NCBI GenBank assembly: GCA_963971225.1
Contig: OZ020267.1
Span: 151,023,920-151,087,919, forward strand
Length of the DNA stretch: 64,000 nucleotides
Direction: 5' to 3'
Source of the DNA: Melieria omissa
Lineage: Eukaryota; Arthropoda; Insecta; Diptera; Ulidiidae
The notes under the pieces were generated by a model. The model was not told where the DNA came from. It searched no databases and was given only the letters and a program-made list of their open reading frames with translations. Shown here one piece after another: positions 50,201 to 63,048 of the stretch (the first letter of the stretch is position 1; each line of letters opens with the position of its first letter). The position numbers and the translations under genes are program-made.

Positions 50201-51090
50201 TTGGCAGAGCAGCTGAGATTACAACATGATTTGCAAAAAAAAAATACAACGAATTCGAAAAAAGTAAACACACAAAAAAATCAATATCGACTACATGTGA
50301 CATAATGTGGTCGCAGTCGTTGCATGCAGCAGCAGCCAACAATCGCATTCGCACACAACAACAACAACACACACACAACAGCGACAATTGCGTGCATGGC
50401 GCAAATGTTTCATCGGCAAATGGCATTTCCACTAAAATCGGCCAATGTAATTCATATTCGTCTGTCGACTGTACTATGGAGTGGGGCTGTGTTGTTTTTG
50501 TTGTAATTGGTAAACTGCCAAATTGTTATTGATGTGCGTGTGTGTGTGTATGTGTGTGCTGAGACAACACTCAACTCGCACACTGGTTGCACATTTGTAA
50601 GAATTGCTGCATTGTGGATTCATAAAACAAAACAGCAAAAATATATGCAACAATAAAAAAATTAAATTATCAGTTAAATACATTTCGATATTAATTTGTT
50701 TTGATGTTGCACGCGTGCGCACGCACTGCAGCTACAATAACAATAACAACAGCAAAAATGAGCAGTCAGCAGTTCCGAAGAGGGCAACCGGGTTGGTTGG
50801 GTTGCTGCTGAAATTGATGGCCCGCTGCGATACACCGTGCTGACATAAATTTGAAATATCGACACGTAAATGTACACAGGCCATGTGAGTCACGTTCTGT
50901 CAAATTGCGGCTGCGGCAAAACGCATGCGAGGTCTCTTTGCAAATGTCTGAAGAAAAGTGATGTGTGTAGAGTGAAAACTGTGCACTGTGCCACAGCGAC
51001 TTGGACACCATGGAAAAATCATCCATAAAGGTCTCAATCGTTGAAATGTGACCAACAGCGGACGACTCCAGTTTGTTGATATCAATGAAA
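47230..51090. other. intergenic unique sequence
   Basis: Blocks of raised G+C at 48090-48900 and 49740-50900 alternate with A+T-rich DNA at 47740-48090 and 48940-49700. CA/TG microsatellites are scattered (50360-50385, 50533-50560). ORFs of up to 115 codons here lack codon bias, domains or splice context, so I call no gene. Confidence 0.35.
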
Positions 51091-51091
51091 G

Positions 51092-51243
51092 CAGCGGCGC
51101 GCAAATGATTTCATTTTTGGGTCGTTCCGTACAGAACTTTTGAGCCCTATACCATTTCAAATCTTTATTGTCGCCCAAAATGTTTAGATGATATAAATAT
51201 TTTAGAAGGGGTTGAACCCCAAACCCTTCGTGCTTGCGGCACT
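51092..51243. mobile_element. short MITE, CAGTGGCGCA family, copy 4 (diverged)
   Basis: It begins CAGCGGCGCGCAAATGATTT and ends CGTGCTTGCGGCACT. Inside are the TTTTGAGCCC-ATACCATTTCAAA and GGGGTTGAACCCC blocks of the family. Confidence 0.5.
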
Positions 51244-51289
51244 CTATGCTTGACTTACTAAATAACTCGGCCGGCCTCGATAGTCAGAT

Positions 51290-51400
51290 TATTGATGAGG
51301 ATAATGCACCGCGACCTTGATCTATTTTGTAGATCTATTGTGCCCCCTTCTTGGACGTCAAAGACTGTCAGTGAGTCCAGTATCCAAGAGAAACTTTAGT
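51290..51400 (-). repeat. possible non-LTR 3' tail fragment
   Basis: The minus strand reads AAGGGGGCACAATAGATC, resembling the tail of the element at 18660-19560. No coding part is recognisable. Confidence 0.3.
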
Positions 51401-51934
51401 ATACTTTCTAAGCCTCTGGATACCCAGTCTGTACCTGGTATAAGAGCGGATAGCGCCCTGGCTTCTCATATAAGGGGCCCTAGGCTCGATTCCAAGTTCG
51501 GTCTGTAAAGGCCTAAGTGTGCTTTGTACAGAGGTAGCCACTAAAACCTACCTTCCTACTAAATGACTAAGGAAAAGTATTTGCTCTGTGGTTCTTATTT
51601 TGTAGTGCAATACTTTTTTCGATTATTTAAGGTAACACAAAGAGCCAAGCCTGCTCTAGGTATGTGAGATCGCTAAGCTGCCGCCTAGCCAACAATTTTC
51701 AATTCATCGTTAACATATCCGTTATTGTATAGTAGGATAGAAGAAGAAGAGGAGAAGAAGAGGAGGAGGAGAATCCTGTTCAACTCTTTGCCATAGTTAT
51801 GCGTCAGAAAATCCACCGATTTCTTTTGCTTAGAATAGTTCAAAGACATCTCCAATGTCGACATGAATGGGTTTAATTGCATCATTATACTTAAGATCTG
51901 AGTGGCTTGAGACTAAAGTAATGGAATAGGTTAG

Positions 51935-52024
51935 TTAACCCTTTCCAACATGAAAATAAACCGGGTTGTATGAATTGTATGGGCTGAAGTCCAATATATT
52001 GGACATTGTTACTGAAAGGGTTAA
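51935..52024. mobile_element. very short TTAA-flanked inverted-repeat element
   Basis: TTAA at both ends encloses 82 bp that starts CCCTTTCCAAC and ends GTTACTGAAAGGG. A TCCAATATATTGGA palindrome lies inside. It could be a minimal piggyBac-like MITE. Confidence 0.45.
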
Positions 52025-52439
52025 GGTTAGGTTGGAGTGGCAGTCGTCTCCTGAAAATGCTCACTTAAGTACAAAAAAGAAGGCTCGTATGGTGTGACTC
52101 TCCTTTTAAGACGCGAAGGATTCCAATATGAACTTCGCTTTCTGGCTGATATACGGGATTGAAAGCTGAAGCGAAAGCTATCTTTAGTTTTTTGGTCCTA
52201 GGCGGACATTGACGCATAAAGTAGAGGACCGATTTTCTTCTTTTTCGTTAGAACAATCGTGATAGAAGTCATTGTACAGCTTGTCTCCCCACAAGAACCA
52301 CTGAGCTGATGAAATTTTGGCTTGGGTTGAATAGTAGTCTTGTGATGTTTCAGTATTGGAATATCAGTCTGTTCGAACTAACGTCAGTTTCGAATTCTGT
52401 GCAAATTGTTTAAAACTTTCTCAAAACATGTTTACTGAG

Positions 52440-52600
52440 TTGGATGGATGGATGGATGTGAGGGGTAGCCGAAGAAATAAGCTTAGGGAGGTCATTTAGT
52501 CAAGCACTCAGGCTTTATAGCCCATTGTACTTAAGGCTCAGGAAAAAGGGCGGATGGAAGAGATGGAAATGGGAAAAAGAGAAAGTGGATGGAAAGGAAG
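52440..52600. repeat. dispersed repeat, copy 2
   Basis: It matches 24925-25080 over most of its length, including GGATGGATGGAT and GGCTTTATAGCCCATTGTAC. Confidence 0.65.
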
Positions 52601-52834
52601 GGTTATGTGTTTTACTGGGTTAAAAATTACCTAAAGGCAGATATTAGCTTCAATTGTAGGATAGAACGAGAAGAACGAAAAGCCATTTTGACCGTAAAAA
52701 GGTCGAAAAGAAATCCGTATCTCTCGAGCAGAAATGTAGCTGAGAGGTTAAGATGCTCTGCACCATTTGTTCACAGAGTGAAAGCTGAGGCTTGTATGAA
52801 GTTTTGAAAAGTGCAAAATGTTCCCGATCCCAAT

Positions 52835-53082
52835 TAGAGTTGGCGCTTTTGGTCTTTTCGGACCAAAATTGGTTAGATGTTCTACTTTGGTCCGTTGTTT
52901 ACGAATTTCAGTTCGGTTTTTGGTGTGAATATCTTTTCATTAGTGCAACCAATTTATTAAAAAAAAGGTAAATTGTAATTTAAAAATGACTTTAAAGATA
53001 ACGCAAATTTTTAATTTGGTCAGTTGAAGTCGGATTCGGTCGGAAGTTTGGTCATAAAAAAATTTGTTCAAGTGGCAACACT
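52835..53082. mobile_element. hAT-like MITE with target duplication
   Basis: The sequence GATCCCAAT occurs directly before 52835 and directly after 53082, containing the 8-bp duplication expected for hAT elements. The ends read TAGAGTTGGCGCTT and, inverted, AGTGTTGCCACTTG. The 248-bp interior has GGTC/GACC palindromic words and no coding potential. Confidence 0.65.
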
Positions 53083-53094
53083 GATCCCAATACA

Positions 53095-56000
53095 TGGAAA
53101 GGGCTATTTTCTAGCATTGCTGAACGTGGTCTGAACATAACTCAAATTTTTATGCAAAGCAATTTTTGTCTAATTTATTCTTCTACTTTAAAAAATATTA
53201 ATTTTTGTTTAATTGTTTTGCATTGGATTGGATATCTTTCTTTCGAACATGTCTCACATAACATTCATTCAACTTGCTATATGAGTGGTAACATCTGGCT
53301 GACTGTAGGGCATCTCCAGTTGCCAGCCAGTGGTCAACCACAGCAAACATCATACTTGATTTTCCTTCGCCGACAAATAGACTGTCAGCGATATTCATCG
53401 AGATGGGCGCTGGTGCCCGTAGCATCGCATGTCAGTGCCGGCATCTCTGCGATTGTCATGTCTAATGCATTCAGCACGCATTTTGGACAATGCGCAAATG
53501 CTTCCCAGGCACGCCAAACTCTCTCTAGCCGGTGGTCAGTTGCACACAACAACAACAATTTGAGAAGACTTTACCAGCAGCAGCACAACTTACATGTTAT
53601 ATTCATTTAAAATTGTTATAGCCATCGACGACGAGTTGCTGTTGGTACAGTTTGTTAACCTTGCGGGGGTCTAATTGGCAAAATTGTGCAGATTACGTCA
53701 AAAGGTTAACAACGGCAACTACGAAAGCGCCAAATGCACAGAAATGCAACGCGTTGCCGATCGACCACGGCAATGATTGCTCAATAATCGGACGTGGATG
53801 TGGATGTGGATGTGAACGTGTAGCGTTCGTAAATTGCCAGCAAATAAATAAAGTTTAGCAAATAAAATTAACGTTGCTGTTAATCGCGCTGCTCGCGACG
53901 ACTGTCTGCTTCGAATGCAACGGAAACTTGTGCGGCGGTCGTAAAGTGCGTCAGCGTCAGAGCGACAGCGCCATCATAAAAATCAGCGCCAACATGCAAC
54001 ATGCAATTCGGACTGATTGAGTATGGAATGAATGAAGTGCATCATGCTGGCTGGTAAACGAGGCTGTGTGAACGCTGCGCGCCGCATGTTGCCGCATGCG
54101 ATGCGTGCGCGGTGCGGCATTCTCGCTCATCAATGCGCGTGTAGCCGCAGTCGCTTTTAATTAGTGGCGTTCGCCGTTCAATTCGACACTCGTACAGGTG
54201 TCCCGATGCAGCGAAGCCCACGTCGAGTCCACTTATTGTCGATAAATGGCAATTATTGTGCAGGACTCTTGTTCAACCAAAATTGCGCTCGTAAAATGCA
54301 AACAAAGCCAATGAGCGTTTGTTGGGTTTTTGAAACAGTTTCATTTTGTGCGAAATGTCTTCACAATTTTCCAAAAGACGTGACGGCATTAGGAGACAGA
54401 AGCAATGAGCTGCGTCTTGGAAATTTAACATCTGGCGCCACTTTCAGATAGACGATTTCCCTCGCAGCGCTGCTGCTCGAATTCCCAATTTAGCGATTGT
54501 GTTGACCACAAGAATGCCGAGTATTACCTGCCAACCAGGCCGAAGCAGGCGTGAAAAGCAGCAACAACCAGCGCAGTCAACCACCCGCCGAAATAAACAA
54601 CTCATTAAATGATCGTTTTTGTTTATGAACCGTCTCGCTCACACTTTCACTCTCTCTCTCTCCCTCTCCCACCCCTCTGTGTCTAAGCGCCAAGGTGTCG
54701 ACTTGCGCTTGTGACGCAATGCGTGAAAGCCGAGTGCGGCAGCCAGAACACATCGTAAACTTGTCTAAGCGCCACGTTGGCATCTCGTAAAATGGTTTAA
54801 AAAGAACAACAAACAACAAACACAGCAACAGCACAAACTAACAATTCGCCGTCAGGACCTCACAATTCGACAGCAAACGAAAAAACGCGTTGCTTATGAG
54901 TTTTTCCGACTTGCGGTCAGCGCAACAAATGTTGGCATTTGAATTTCTCAAAACGCACGCACACAGTTTATGGCCAACGCAGTGGGGACGTTGTGACGCG
55001 ACAAAAGCAAACAAATGCGCAGAGGACTCACACACACACACACACACACACACATATTTAATACCCAAAAGTCAGCGAGAAACGCGTGGCGGCACGCTTT
55101 GGCATTTGCCGTCTGCCATATGAACGCCCACTTTTAATTAAATCAGCAACAAATAAAAATGCACTTTTATTGCATGCGCACACAGCAGCAACAAAAACAA
55201 CAACAATAATAAAAAAATAGAGTAATAAGAAGAATAAGACTCGCTGTGGCAATAACTCAAAACGAGCACATTCGATTTTATCATCAAAATCAAATTGAAG
55301 CAATTGAGCGGTGGAAAGATGCGCACGTTCCACCCGAATGAGTGAGTGTGTGAGAGAGTGAGTGTGTGTGTGTGTGCGTGTTGCCACCCAACGTGTATTT
55401 GTACATTTAATTGTTATTGTTGCCATTAAAATTGTTTAGGCACAAATAAACAAATCAAAATTGTCTAATAAAATTCGAAAAAAAGTTGAATGGAAAAGAA
55501 ATGAAATGAAATTCATATGGCAGAGAGCACTGCATGCTGACCGACTTGATGGTGAGCTAAGAGAATTATTATTACGTTTAGAGCACTGACTTTCAGCTGT
55601 TGAATATAAAAAGTAAAAAAATTCTCAATAAAATAAAGAATTATAAAAAATGTTGTTGCCATAAAAACTTTTTGGATGTTGAATATAGAATAAATGAATA
55701 CTGACTTTCACTGACCCACAAATCGGGGTGGTTCCGCAAGCATTCTGGTTTAGAATTTGAATTGTCTTAATAACTGAATATTTATATTTCTGCTTCTGAA
55801 ACCAAGTTTTCTTAGCAAATATTGAAATTAAATTTATTACAAAACACTAAAATTAACTTGTTTTCAAATTGAAGATAAAATTACCCATAACGCTTAAATA
55901 AACCTGTTTTCAGATTGGGTATTCTTGGTTTTGATATAGCAAAGCAAAGTTTTATTTTTCGACAAATACTTGAAACCTCTCTAAACTCTCATTCAGCGCA

Positions 56001-56495
56001 ACTGTTGTGGTTTCATGAGGCCAGTGGCGGATTCAGGGAAGGGTTTTAGAGGTTGAAACCCCGCTCCCCTTATTACGGTCGACTTAAAAACTACATACAA
56101 GTTAAGAGGCGTTTTTGTTTTTTCAATGGTTTTTAAAAAATATACATATAAGCCATTTTCATATGGCTGACTGGACCAAGAATAAAAAATGAACATTTCA
56201 GTAGATTCCCTATAGTCTGTGGGTAGAAGACGATCAGACAACCACATACATTATTTAGCGAGTGGAGAAACGTGCTTTTTGGGACAAAGAGGGATGAATT
56301 GTTGAGCTACAATTTCACAGGATTCACTTGACATAAGGTCTGATATGGTTATTTAGAGAGAAGTCTTCAGTTAGGGCGAAAAAGGTCTCAATCACCGGTC
56401 AATCTCCCAACTCGAGGTGGTTTCAAGTTGCCAGAAATCCATCCGAATTCGAATCAATACTGATGGATATTGGTTCAACAGCATCTGTGAAAATT
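53095..56495. other. intergenic unique sequence
   Basis: G+C-richer DNA at 53280-54580 and 54640-55120 is followed by A+T-rich DNA. A CA tract lies at 55029-55054 and a GAGTGTG-rich tract at 55340-55380. 56021-56090 resembles one end of the CAGTGGCGCA MITE family. No gene is supported. Confidence 0.35.
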
Positions 56496-56501
56496 TAATT
56501 T

Positions 56502-56724
56502 TGGAGTTTAATTTTGAAATCCAAACTACTCTCAACAAAAATATTGTTATGCATCTTGGGGTTAAACAATTACATTGGATTCTCACAAATTCTGAAATGA
56601 TCCTTTTATGCGGGAACACTGAAGTCGAAAAAATATTTTGCGTGGGTCGTAAGATTTGAATAATTGTTTTGAGGGGCATTGAAAACTTGCTAGGACGTAT
56701 TATCCCAGTAGTCCCGAAAGGGTT
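56502..56724. mobile_element. piggyBac-like MITE, copy 2 (one end missing)
   Basis: It aligns in reverse orientation to 7277-7513: both share the GGAGTTTAATTTTGAAA start, a TTTTATGCGG block, AAAAAATATTTTGCGTG and the CGTATTATCCCAGTA-to-CCCGAAAGGGTTAA end. The opposite TIR is lost. Confidence 0.65.
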
Positions 56725-56729
56725 AAAAC

Positions 56730-59700
56730 AACAACAAAAGTAGTCCTAAGTCCGTAGAAGGCTTCTGCCATCGTCTCAATCACTAGGAGAAAATAAAATT
56801 GTGTAGTATTTAAGAGGTCACCAAATGAAAAGTTAGACATACAAAATTAAAAAAAAATTAAAATTAAAGAAATTAAAAAAAATGTTGGTATATAAATTTT
56901 TGGTAACATCTATGATCATTGGATCAGTTGATCTATCATAACTTTTTTCAAATTTGTATCTTACATTTTCTCTAAATTTATAAACTAATTTGTTCTCTTC
57001 CCATTCCTTCTATTGTTTTCTTTTGAGTGCCAAAAATCATTCTGACCTTCAAATCGAGTGTAGCTCACAGCGACGTTTCGCGTCGACTTTCATGCGGCAC
57101 ATGTTTTGTTTGTAAACATTTTCAATTTCTTCTGATTTGTTTTCTCTCTATTATTTCTGCCACGTTTCTATTTCAGCGCCCAACAAGCGATTCAACTCGC
57201 GCCTACAATTTCGTTACTGATTACAGTCGTAAAAATTGCGCTCTTCGTCTTGGCGCGAGATTTTATTGTCATCTTGGCACGTGCACTGCTCGTCCTGTGT
57301 TGTATTCTCTTTCGAAATGATTTACTGCTGGCAACAATTTCTGTTTGCAATTCATTGTTGTTTAGTTTGGTTTAATTTTATGTTAAATTTATTTGCAAAT
57401 ATTTCATTAAATTGTGTTAACATTTTGCAATTTGGAAAAATGCTTGTAAATTCAATGGCTCGTAAATGAGAATGTGGTTTTTTTGCACATTGTTGGCAAA
57501 AATAGCTGAAGGCAACTTGTTGAGTTTAGTGAAAATTAAAAATGAAATTGTTTAATAGTAATGAAAAAATGTTTCAAAATTGATCAAATGAACATAAAAA
57601 TGAAAAATGTGTGCAAAAGTTCTCTGGAATGTTTTTAATTAAGTGTAAAACTAAGAATTTGTAAAAACTGTGCGACGCAAAGTTCGTGCAATAGCATACG
57701 GAACGCTCAATAATTAATTTTATAATTTTTCCATCACAATGATAATTAAGAGAGCTAACTTCTTTTTGAAAATGCCTACTATTCTTGTACTAATATTTTT
57801 TATGTTTTGCCATTTTGGTGTGTCCAGCCTTTATATCAAAAAGACGTCTTGCTGTACTAGCAAAGTTTGGATCACTTCTCGTTTTCAGTTTGTCTTTGTC
57901 GGTCTGTGAAAGCTATCAACTTTGTTTTTAGCAGCTACTCGTATAAGATGTTTCAACTTCAGTAGAATTTTGTGGCCAATGATCTATAACTCTTCTCTTC
58001 CATTAATGGTCGATTCAAGTCAGCTTTCTAACTTCCAGAGTGGGAATTTAACATACGAAATGCATTTCGAGTTGATTGTGTGAGCTTCTCAACTCTAAAA
58101 TTTGGTCTGTCATCTCTCATATGGAATTATTTTTCTCTCAGATGTTTGCCATTAGAATTAGAAGCTCACTGCTTCAAAAAGAAATATTCTTTATTTTGTT
58201 GACACTCAAACTTACCTTTCGCTGACTTGTGGCTCAACAGACTATTCAATAAATCACCGCAAATATAACATGTCTTCGATTGCTTTCAATGCAACTTAAC
58301 AAATGCTTTGGATACTTGTTAACCTCAGCAATGCAACAAAGATATCTGAACGTCTTTATTTATCAAAATCAACAACAACTTTATTGTTGCTACCGGCTAC
58401 TTAAGTGCCTTCTCTACGTATTCAAGTTCAGCAATCTTATCTCAATCCTTCGGTCATATTGGCAACTACGACGTCTTCCTTAACGTGCCACCAAAAAAGA
58501 TTCCCATCCCAATTTAAGTTGGACTTCAAGCCACTGAGATCGCATAGGCAGACGCCAACCAGCTACATTCTTACTATACATATTCACCGGGAATGTGCAC
58601 TCGAGCAATGCAATGCAATGCTTATGCAAAATGCATAAACTCACACAATGCCAACCAATAAAATCCCATTAGGCCAACTTATCGTTCGGCCGCGCCAGCG
58701 ACTAAGCACCAAATTGACCACGATTTCTGTGCGCGCCGAAACAATGGAACGCGCAATCAGCAACACTTCATCAGCAGCAGCCGATCGTCGTCGACATAAT
58801 GATGCCGCTGAAAGTCTGCGCAAACAGTCGTGCGCCCAGTTCCGAGGAAGCGCACAACGCACACATATTTGTCATTACGATAAACAAGTAAATTTTCGCA
58901 GTGACTCATGCGCCGGGAAATCTCTCGCCAATCGCCAACGATCGCTGCTGCAATAAGCCAAATACCATAGCAACGCACCGGCGACAGTATCAGCGCGAAT
59001 CCTTAAAGTTGCCAAGTCGCCGTACGGCAGCGATTGTCGTTGCTCGGCGGCTAAGCGCTTAATTAGATGCGTTGACGGCCGTGGCCGTGCGATCCAGGCG
59101 ACAACGCCACCGAAAAAACATGTGCAGACCCACAATCTGATGCTGCTGTCGACTGGCGGTGGCTGTGGCCGCGTCAGCGTCGATCCGCGCAATGGTAGCG
59201 CACCGCGATCAGCGCCGATACTGCATTGTTGCTGCGGCGTCTCGCTGCTGTTGCCGGTAAGTACATCTTGTTTACAACATGTTGCTTGTTCGCTATGCAC
59301 GGCATGACCTAATGCAGCTATAGTACAGGAACGGCAAATTTCACTCAGCCAACTTCGCTCGCTCAGCCTGTTAATGACATACTTTGCATTCCGAGTGCGC
59401 CAATTGCCGAAGGCGCTGGAATTGTTGGCGAGCTCATTCGTAATGCATTGTTTTACTTTGTTTTTCCCCCCTGGGGCTATGGCTGTTTAACAAGATCGAA
59501 CGTTTGCCGTATGAACGCCCCCACTTTAAAGAGGTGATCACCTATGGTTGCTTGAACACTATTAGAAGACTGACTCGTGGTTTTTTTTAGGTTTTCGGAT
59601 ACACTGAAAGAGTAGCAGTGCAAAAAGTTTGTCTGTTCTTGGATCAGAATCCGGACTTTGGACACAAAGGATTTGAAAGAAGTGAAAGAAGTGCAGGAAG

Positions 59701-59855
59701 TGAATGAGCATTGACTGAGATTGACCAAGATCAGCCCGAATCTTTTGTAATTACGATTAGCAAATTAAAGAATGAGACTCTCTGATTACCTTTAAAATGC
59801 TCAAGTTACATTAGAATAATTAAGACCCTATACTAGATTAGTTAGTTAATGCTAG
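56730..59855. other. intergenic unique sequence
   Basis: 57020-57330 and especially 58480-59440 are G+C-richer and unique, while the rest is A+T-rich. Overlapping frames on both strands at 58640-59300 look like chance in stop-poor sequence. It is a regulatory candidate only by composition. Confidence 0.35.
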
Positions 59856-59858
59856 AGT

Positions 59859-60980
59859 AGACTAAGACTAAGATTTAGATTAAGATTAAGACTAAGACTA
59901 AGACTAAGACTAAGACTAAGACTAAGACTAAGACTAAGACTAAGACTAAGAGTAAGACTAAGACTAAGACTAAGACTAAGACTAAGACTAAGACTAAGAC
60001 TAAGACTAAGACTAAGACTAAGACTAAGAATAAGACTAAGACTAAGACTAAGACTAAGACTAAGACTAAGACTAAGACTAAGACTAAGACTAAGACTAAG
60101 ACTAAGACTAAGACTAAGACTAAGACTAAGACTAAGACTAAGACTAAGACTAAGACTAAGACTAAGACTAAGACTAAGACTAAGACTAAGACTAAGACTA
60201 AGACTAAGACTAAGACTAAGACTAAGACTAAGACTAAGACTAAGACTAAGACTAAGACTAAGACTAAGACTAAGACTAAGACTAAGACTAAGACTAAGAC
60301 TAAGACTAAGACTAAGACTAAGACTAAGACTAAGACTAAGACTAAGACTAAGACTAAGACTAAGACTAAGACTAAGACTAAGACTAAGACTAAGACTAAG
60401 ACTAAGACTAAGACTAAGACTAAGACTAAGACTAAGACTAAGACTAAGACTAAGACTAAGACTAAGACTAAGACTAAGACTAAGACTAAGACTAAGAGAC
60501 TAAGACTAAGACTAAGACTAAGACTAAGACTAAGACTAAGACTAAGACTAAGACTAAGACTAAGACTAAGACTAAGAGACTAAGACTAAGACTAAGACTA
60601 AGACTAAGACTAAGACTAAGACTAAGACTAAGACTAAGACTAAGACTAAGACTAAGACTAAGACTAAGACTAAGACTAAGACTAAGACTAAGACTAAGAC
60701 TAAGACTAAGACTAAGACTAAGACTAAGACTAAGACTAAGACTAAGACTAAGACTAAGACTAAGACTAAGACTAAGACTAAGACCAAGACCAAGACTAAG
60801 ACTAAGACTAAGAATAAGACTAAGACTAAGACTAAGACTAAGACTAAGACTAAGACTAAGACTAAGACTAAGACTAAGACTAAGACTAAGACTAAGACTA
60901 AGACTAAGACTAAGACTAAGACTAAGACTAAGACTAAGACTAAGACTAAGACTAAGACCAAGACTAAGACTAGACTAGAC
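59859..60980. repeat. ACTAAG hexanucleotide array, 1.1 kb
   Basis: Roughly 185 units of ACTAAG (TTAGTC on the other strand). There are very few variants: ATTAAG at the left edge, AGTAAG near 59949, AATAAG near 60027 and 60813, and ACCAAG near 60783. Two phase slips, AAGAGACT, occur near 60494 and 60576. The Val-Leu repeat frame is an artefact. Confidence 0.97.
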
Positions 60981-60984
60981 TTGT

Positions 60985-62335
60985 CTCAATCTTCGTATGA
61001 ATCAAAGCAAAAACAACTTATAATACAGTTTTTTGGGTCAATCCCAGCTTTCGAGAACGCGTAAAACCCGCATCAGGAAACAATTTCCTTTTTATTGAAC
61101 CGTCATAAGTTCTCAGTCTTCCCTGATTCAGAATTAACCAAAAAATTCTGAATATTTGGAAATCAGGCCCGGCAAATCATTGCTAATGATAAAAACTATT
61201 TAAACTAATGGTGTCTAAAGGACTAAGTACCAGTGTTTCAGTCTTCTTCCTCAATCAATTATATACAAAATCCTCGTATTCTTATCCTTTATCCAATCAG
61301 CGATTTCAATAGGACTTTTCTTGCTACTCTCGTCGCCTATTCCACATAAGTCACTCGCCTTTGGTCAGCATTAAAATTGCCATCACCATTGCAACTCGCT
61401 CACTGCCTCCGACTTTCCTCAGTGTCCCACGTCAATACGCCCAAGCAAAACAATAGCGCACCTCGCCGCCAACAAGCCATATCGCAGCGGTCAATCTTGC
61501 GGTCGTGGCTGGCAGACGAACACAGCGTACACAGATTTCAATTGGGATCGAGTGAACGAAGATGCAAAATCAGAGTTAATCCACGCCAAACAATAACTTA
61601 ATTTAGTCGCTGGCAACATTGTTCCGCTGATCTTGCACCGCGGAGGGGAGCGCGAGCCATTGCGGGTTAACCACATTACCTGGTGGCATGTCAGCGCTGC
61701 AATGCGCACAGCAGACGACACGTTCATTTGCCAAGTGCAGCCGCCGGCAAGGGGGCCAGCAGCAGCAGCAGCAGGACTGGAAAGCGCCAACGGTAAGCGG
61801 CTGCAAGCGCCAATTACACGAGTGCACGCGCTTGCGCCAGCCAGCAGCGCAAACTCGCTTCAGCTCATATCGTATGCGGTTGCGGCCGCGGCACGGCCCC
61901 GAGCACATCGCTATTTGACAAAGATCGCCAGCGCTGATAGAGGCGCGATTCGGCAGAGTCGGGCGCGTACCGCGGTGGCGCACTGCCTTGGGCGCCAATG
62001 CCTAATTCAATGCGAGCAATTAAAGCCGAACCAGTTGTTCGATGCCGTTGCGCCACTGTGCCAGAAGGCGCACACACTGGGCACTGGGACGGGCGGGCGG
62101 ACAGCGCCTTTAATTATGCACATACGCCGAGCTGTCCGTCTCTCGCTCCGTCCGTGTGCATTGCAGCAGCGGCAAATATTCGATTTGTATTCAGATTGAA
62201 ATTAATTTGTGGACATTTTAGTTTAGTGCTTTGTAATTAATTTGCGGCGACGATAGTTTTGCAAGATCGCCCAAACCAACGAACGGGTATCGGGAGTATA
62301 TATTATATATTTATGTAGTATGTGATATGCGAACG
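60985..62335. other. intergenic, between the hexamer array and the Idgf 3' end
   Basis: 61370-62200 is G+C-rich and open in several frames on both strands, including a 188-codon plus-strand frame. It shows no domain, and the opposing frames are equally open, so I read it as non-coding and possibly regulatory. Confidence 0.35.
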
Positions 62336-62337
62336 TG

Positions 62338-62343
62338 TTTATT
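62338..62343 (-). terminator. polyadenylation signal of Idgf
   Basis: AATAAA on the minus strand, about 50 bp past the Idgf stop codon. The position and spacing fit. Confidence 0.6.
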
Positions 62344-62392
62344 AGTGATGGCTACAGATCGACTATAACAAATAATGGCCAACATTTGTCTC

Positions 62393-63048
62393 TTAGAGCA
62401 GACGGTATTTGATGGCGCGCAGCATGGGGAATTTGTCGCCGGTGCACTGGCCGCGGAAGTCGTCCATGCTGAGATCGAATAGCGCTACGCCGCCGAGATT
62501 TTTGGCCTTGACGTAGCCCGCCTTGCTGGCCGCTGTATCGGGATCCTCGTAGCTCACCCAGACACCGTTGGCGCCGTCCTCGTCGGCGCTGTGGAAAGCG
62601 TAGCTGCCGTAGCGTTTAGTCGGATCGGAGATGCGGCGCAGCGGTGCGTCGGCACCTTTGGAGTGCGCATTGGAAGGGTTGGGCAGGCGCTGGCACACCT
62701 CGAGCCAATTCAGCAAGCCTGGAGTGCGCGTGATGGGGCCAGCAGGCGCTGCACCCTCGGTCGACGGCACCACAGGTATACCGGTGCTGCCCGAGTCGGT
62801 GGTCATCTTCCAGGCGCGTCCGTAGCTGGCGATGCCAACATTGAGTTTGCTGGGCGGAACGCGCTGCAGGAGCCAGTGCTCCACCTGGTAATTGATGTTG
62901 TAGTGGGGCAGGCGATTCTGATCGAAAAGCTCATAGAGCGGTGCAGTAAAGTCCGCCTCTTCTGGGTTGCGCTGAGGCGTCAGAAAATCAAAGGCGGCCA
63001 GATTGATAAAGTCGATCGAGTCAATGATGGCTGGTGCATTGTAATACC
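62393..63048 (-). CDS. Idgf3: Idgf exon 3, C-terminal GH18 region
   Basis: It begins WYYNAPAIIDSIDFINLAAF and continues with LTPQRNPEEADF. Later come GIASYGRAWKM and GGVALFDLSMDDFRGQC, and it ends at TAA (62393-62395). The acceptor is CACTTGCAG. Confidence 0.93.

Noticed and set aside
60572..60961. 129-codon Val-Leu repeat frame
   Set aside because: It is the antisense reading of the ACTAAG hexamer array.
61633..62199. 188-codon plus-strand frame next to Idgf
   Set aside because: Opposing frames in the same stretch are equally open, and the sequence shows no domain, no signal peptide and no clear codon preference. G+C-rich sequence lacks stops by chance.
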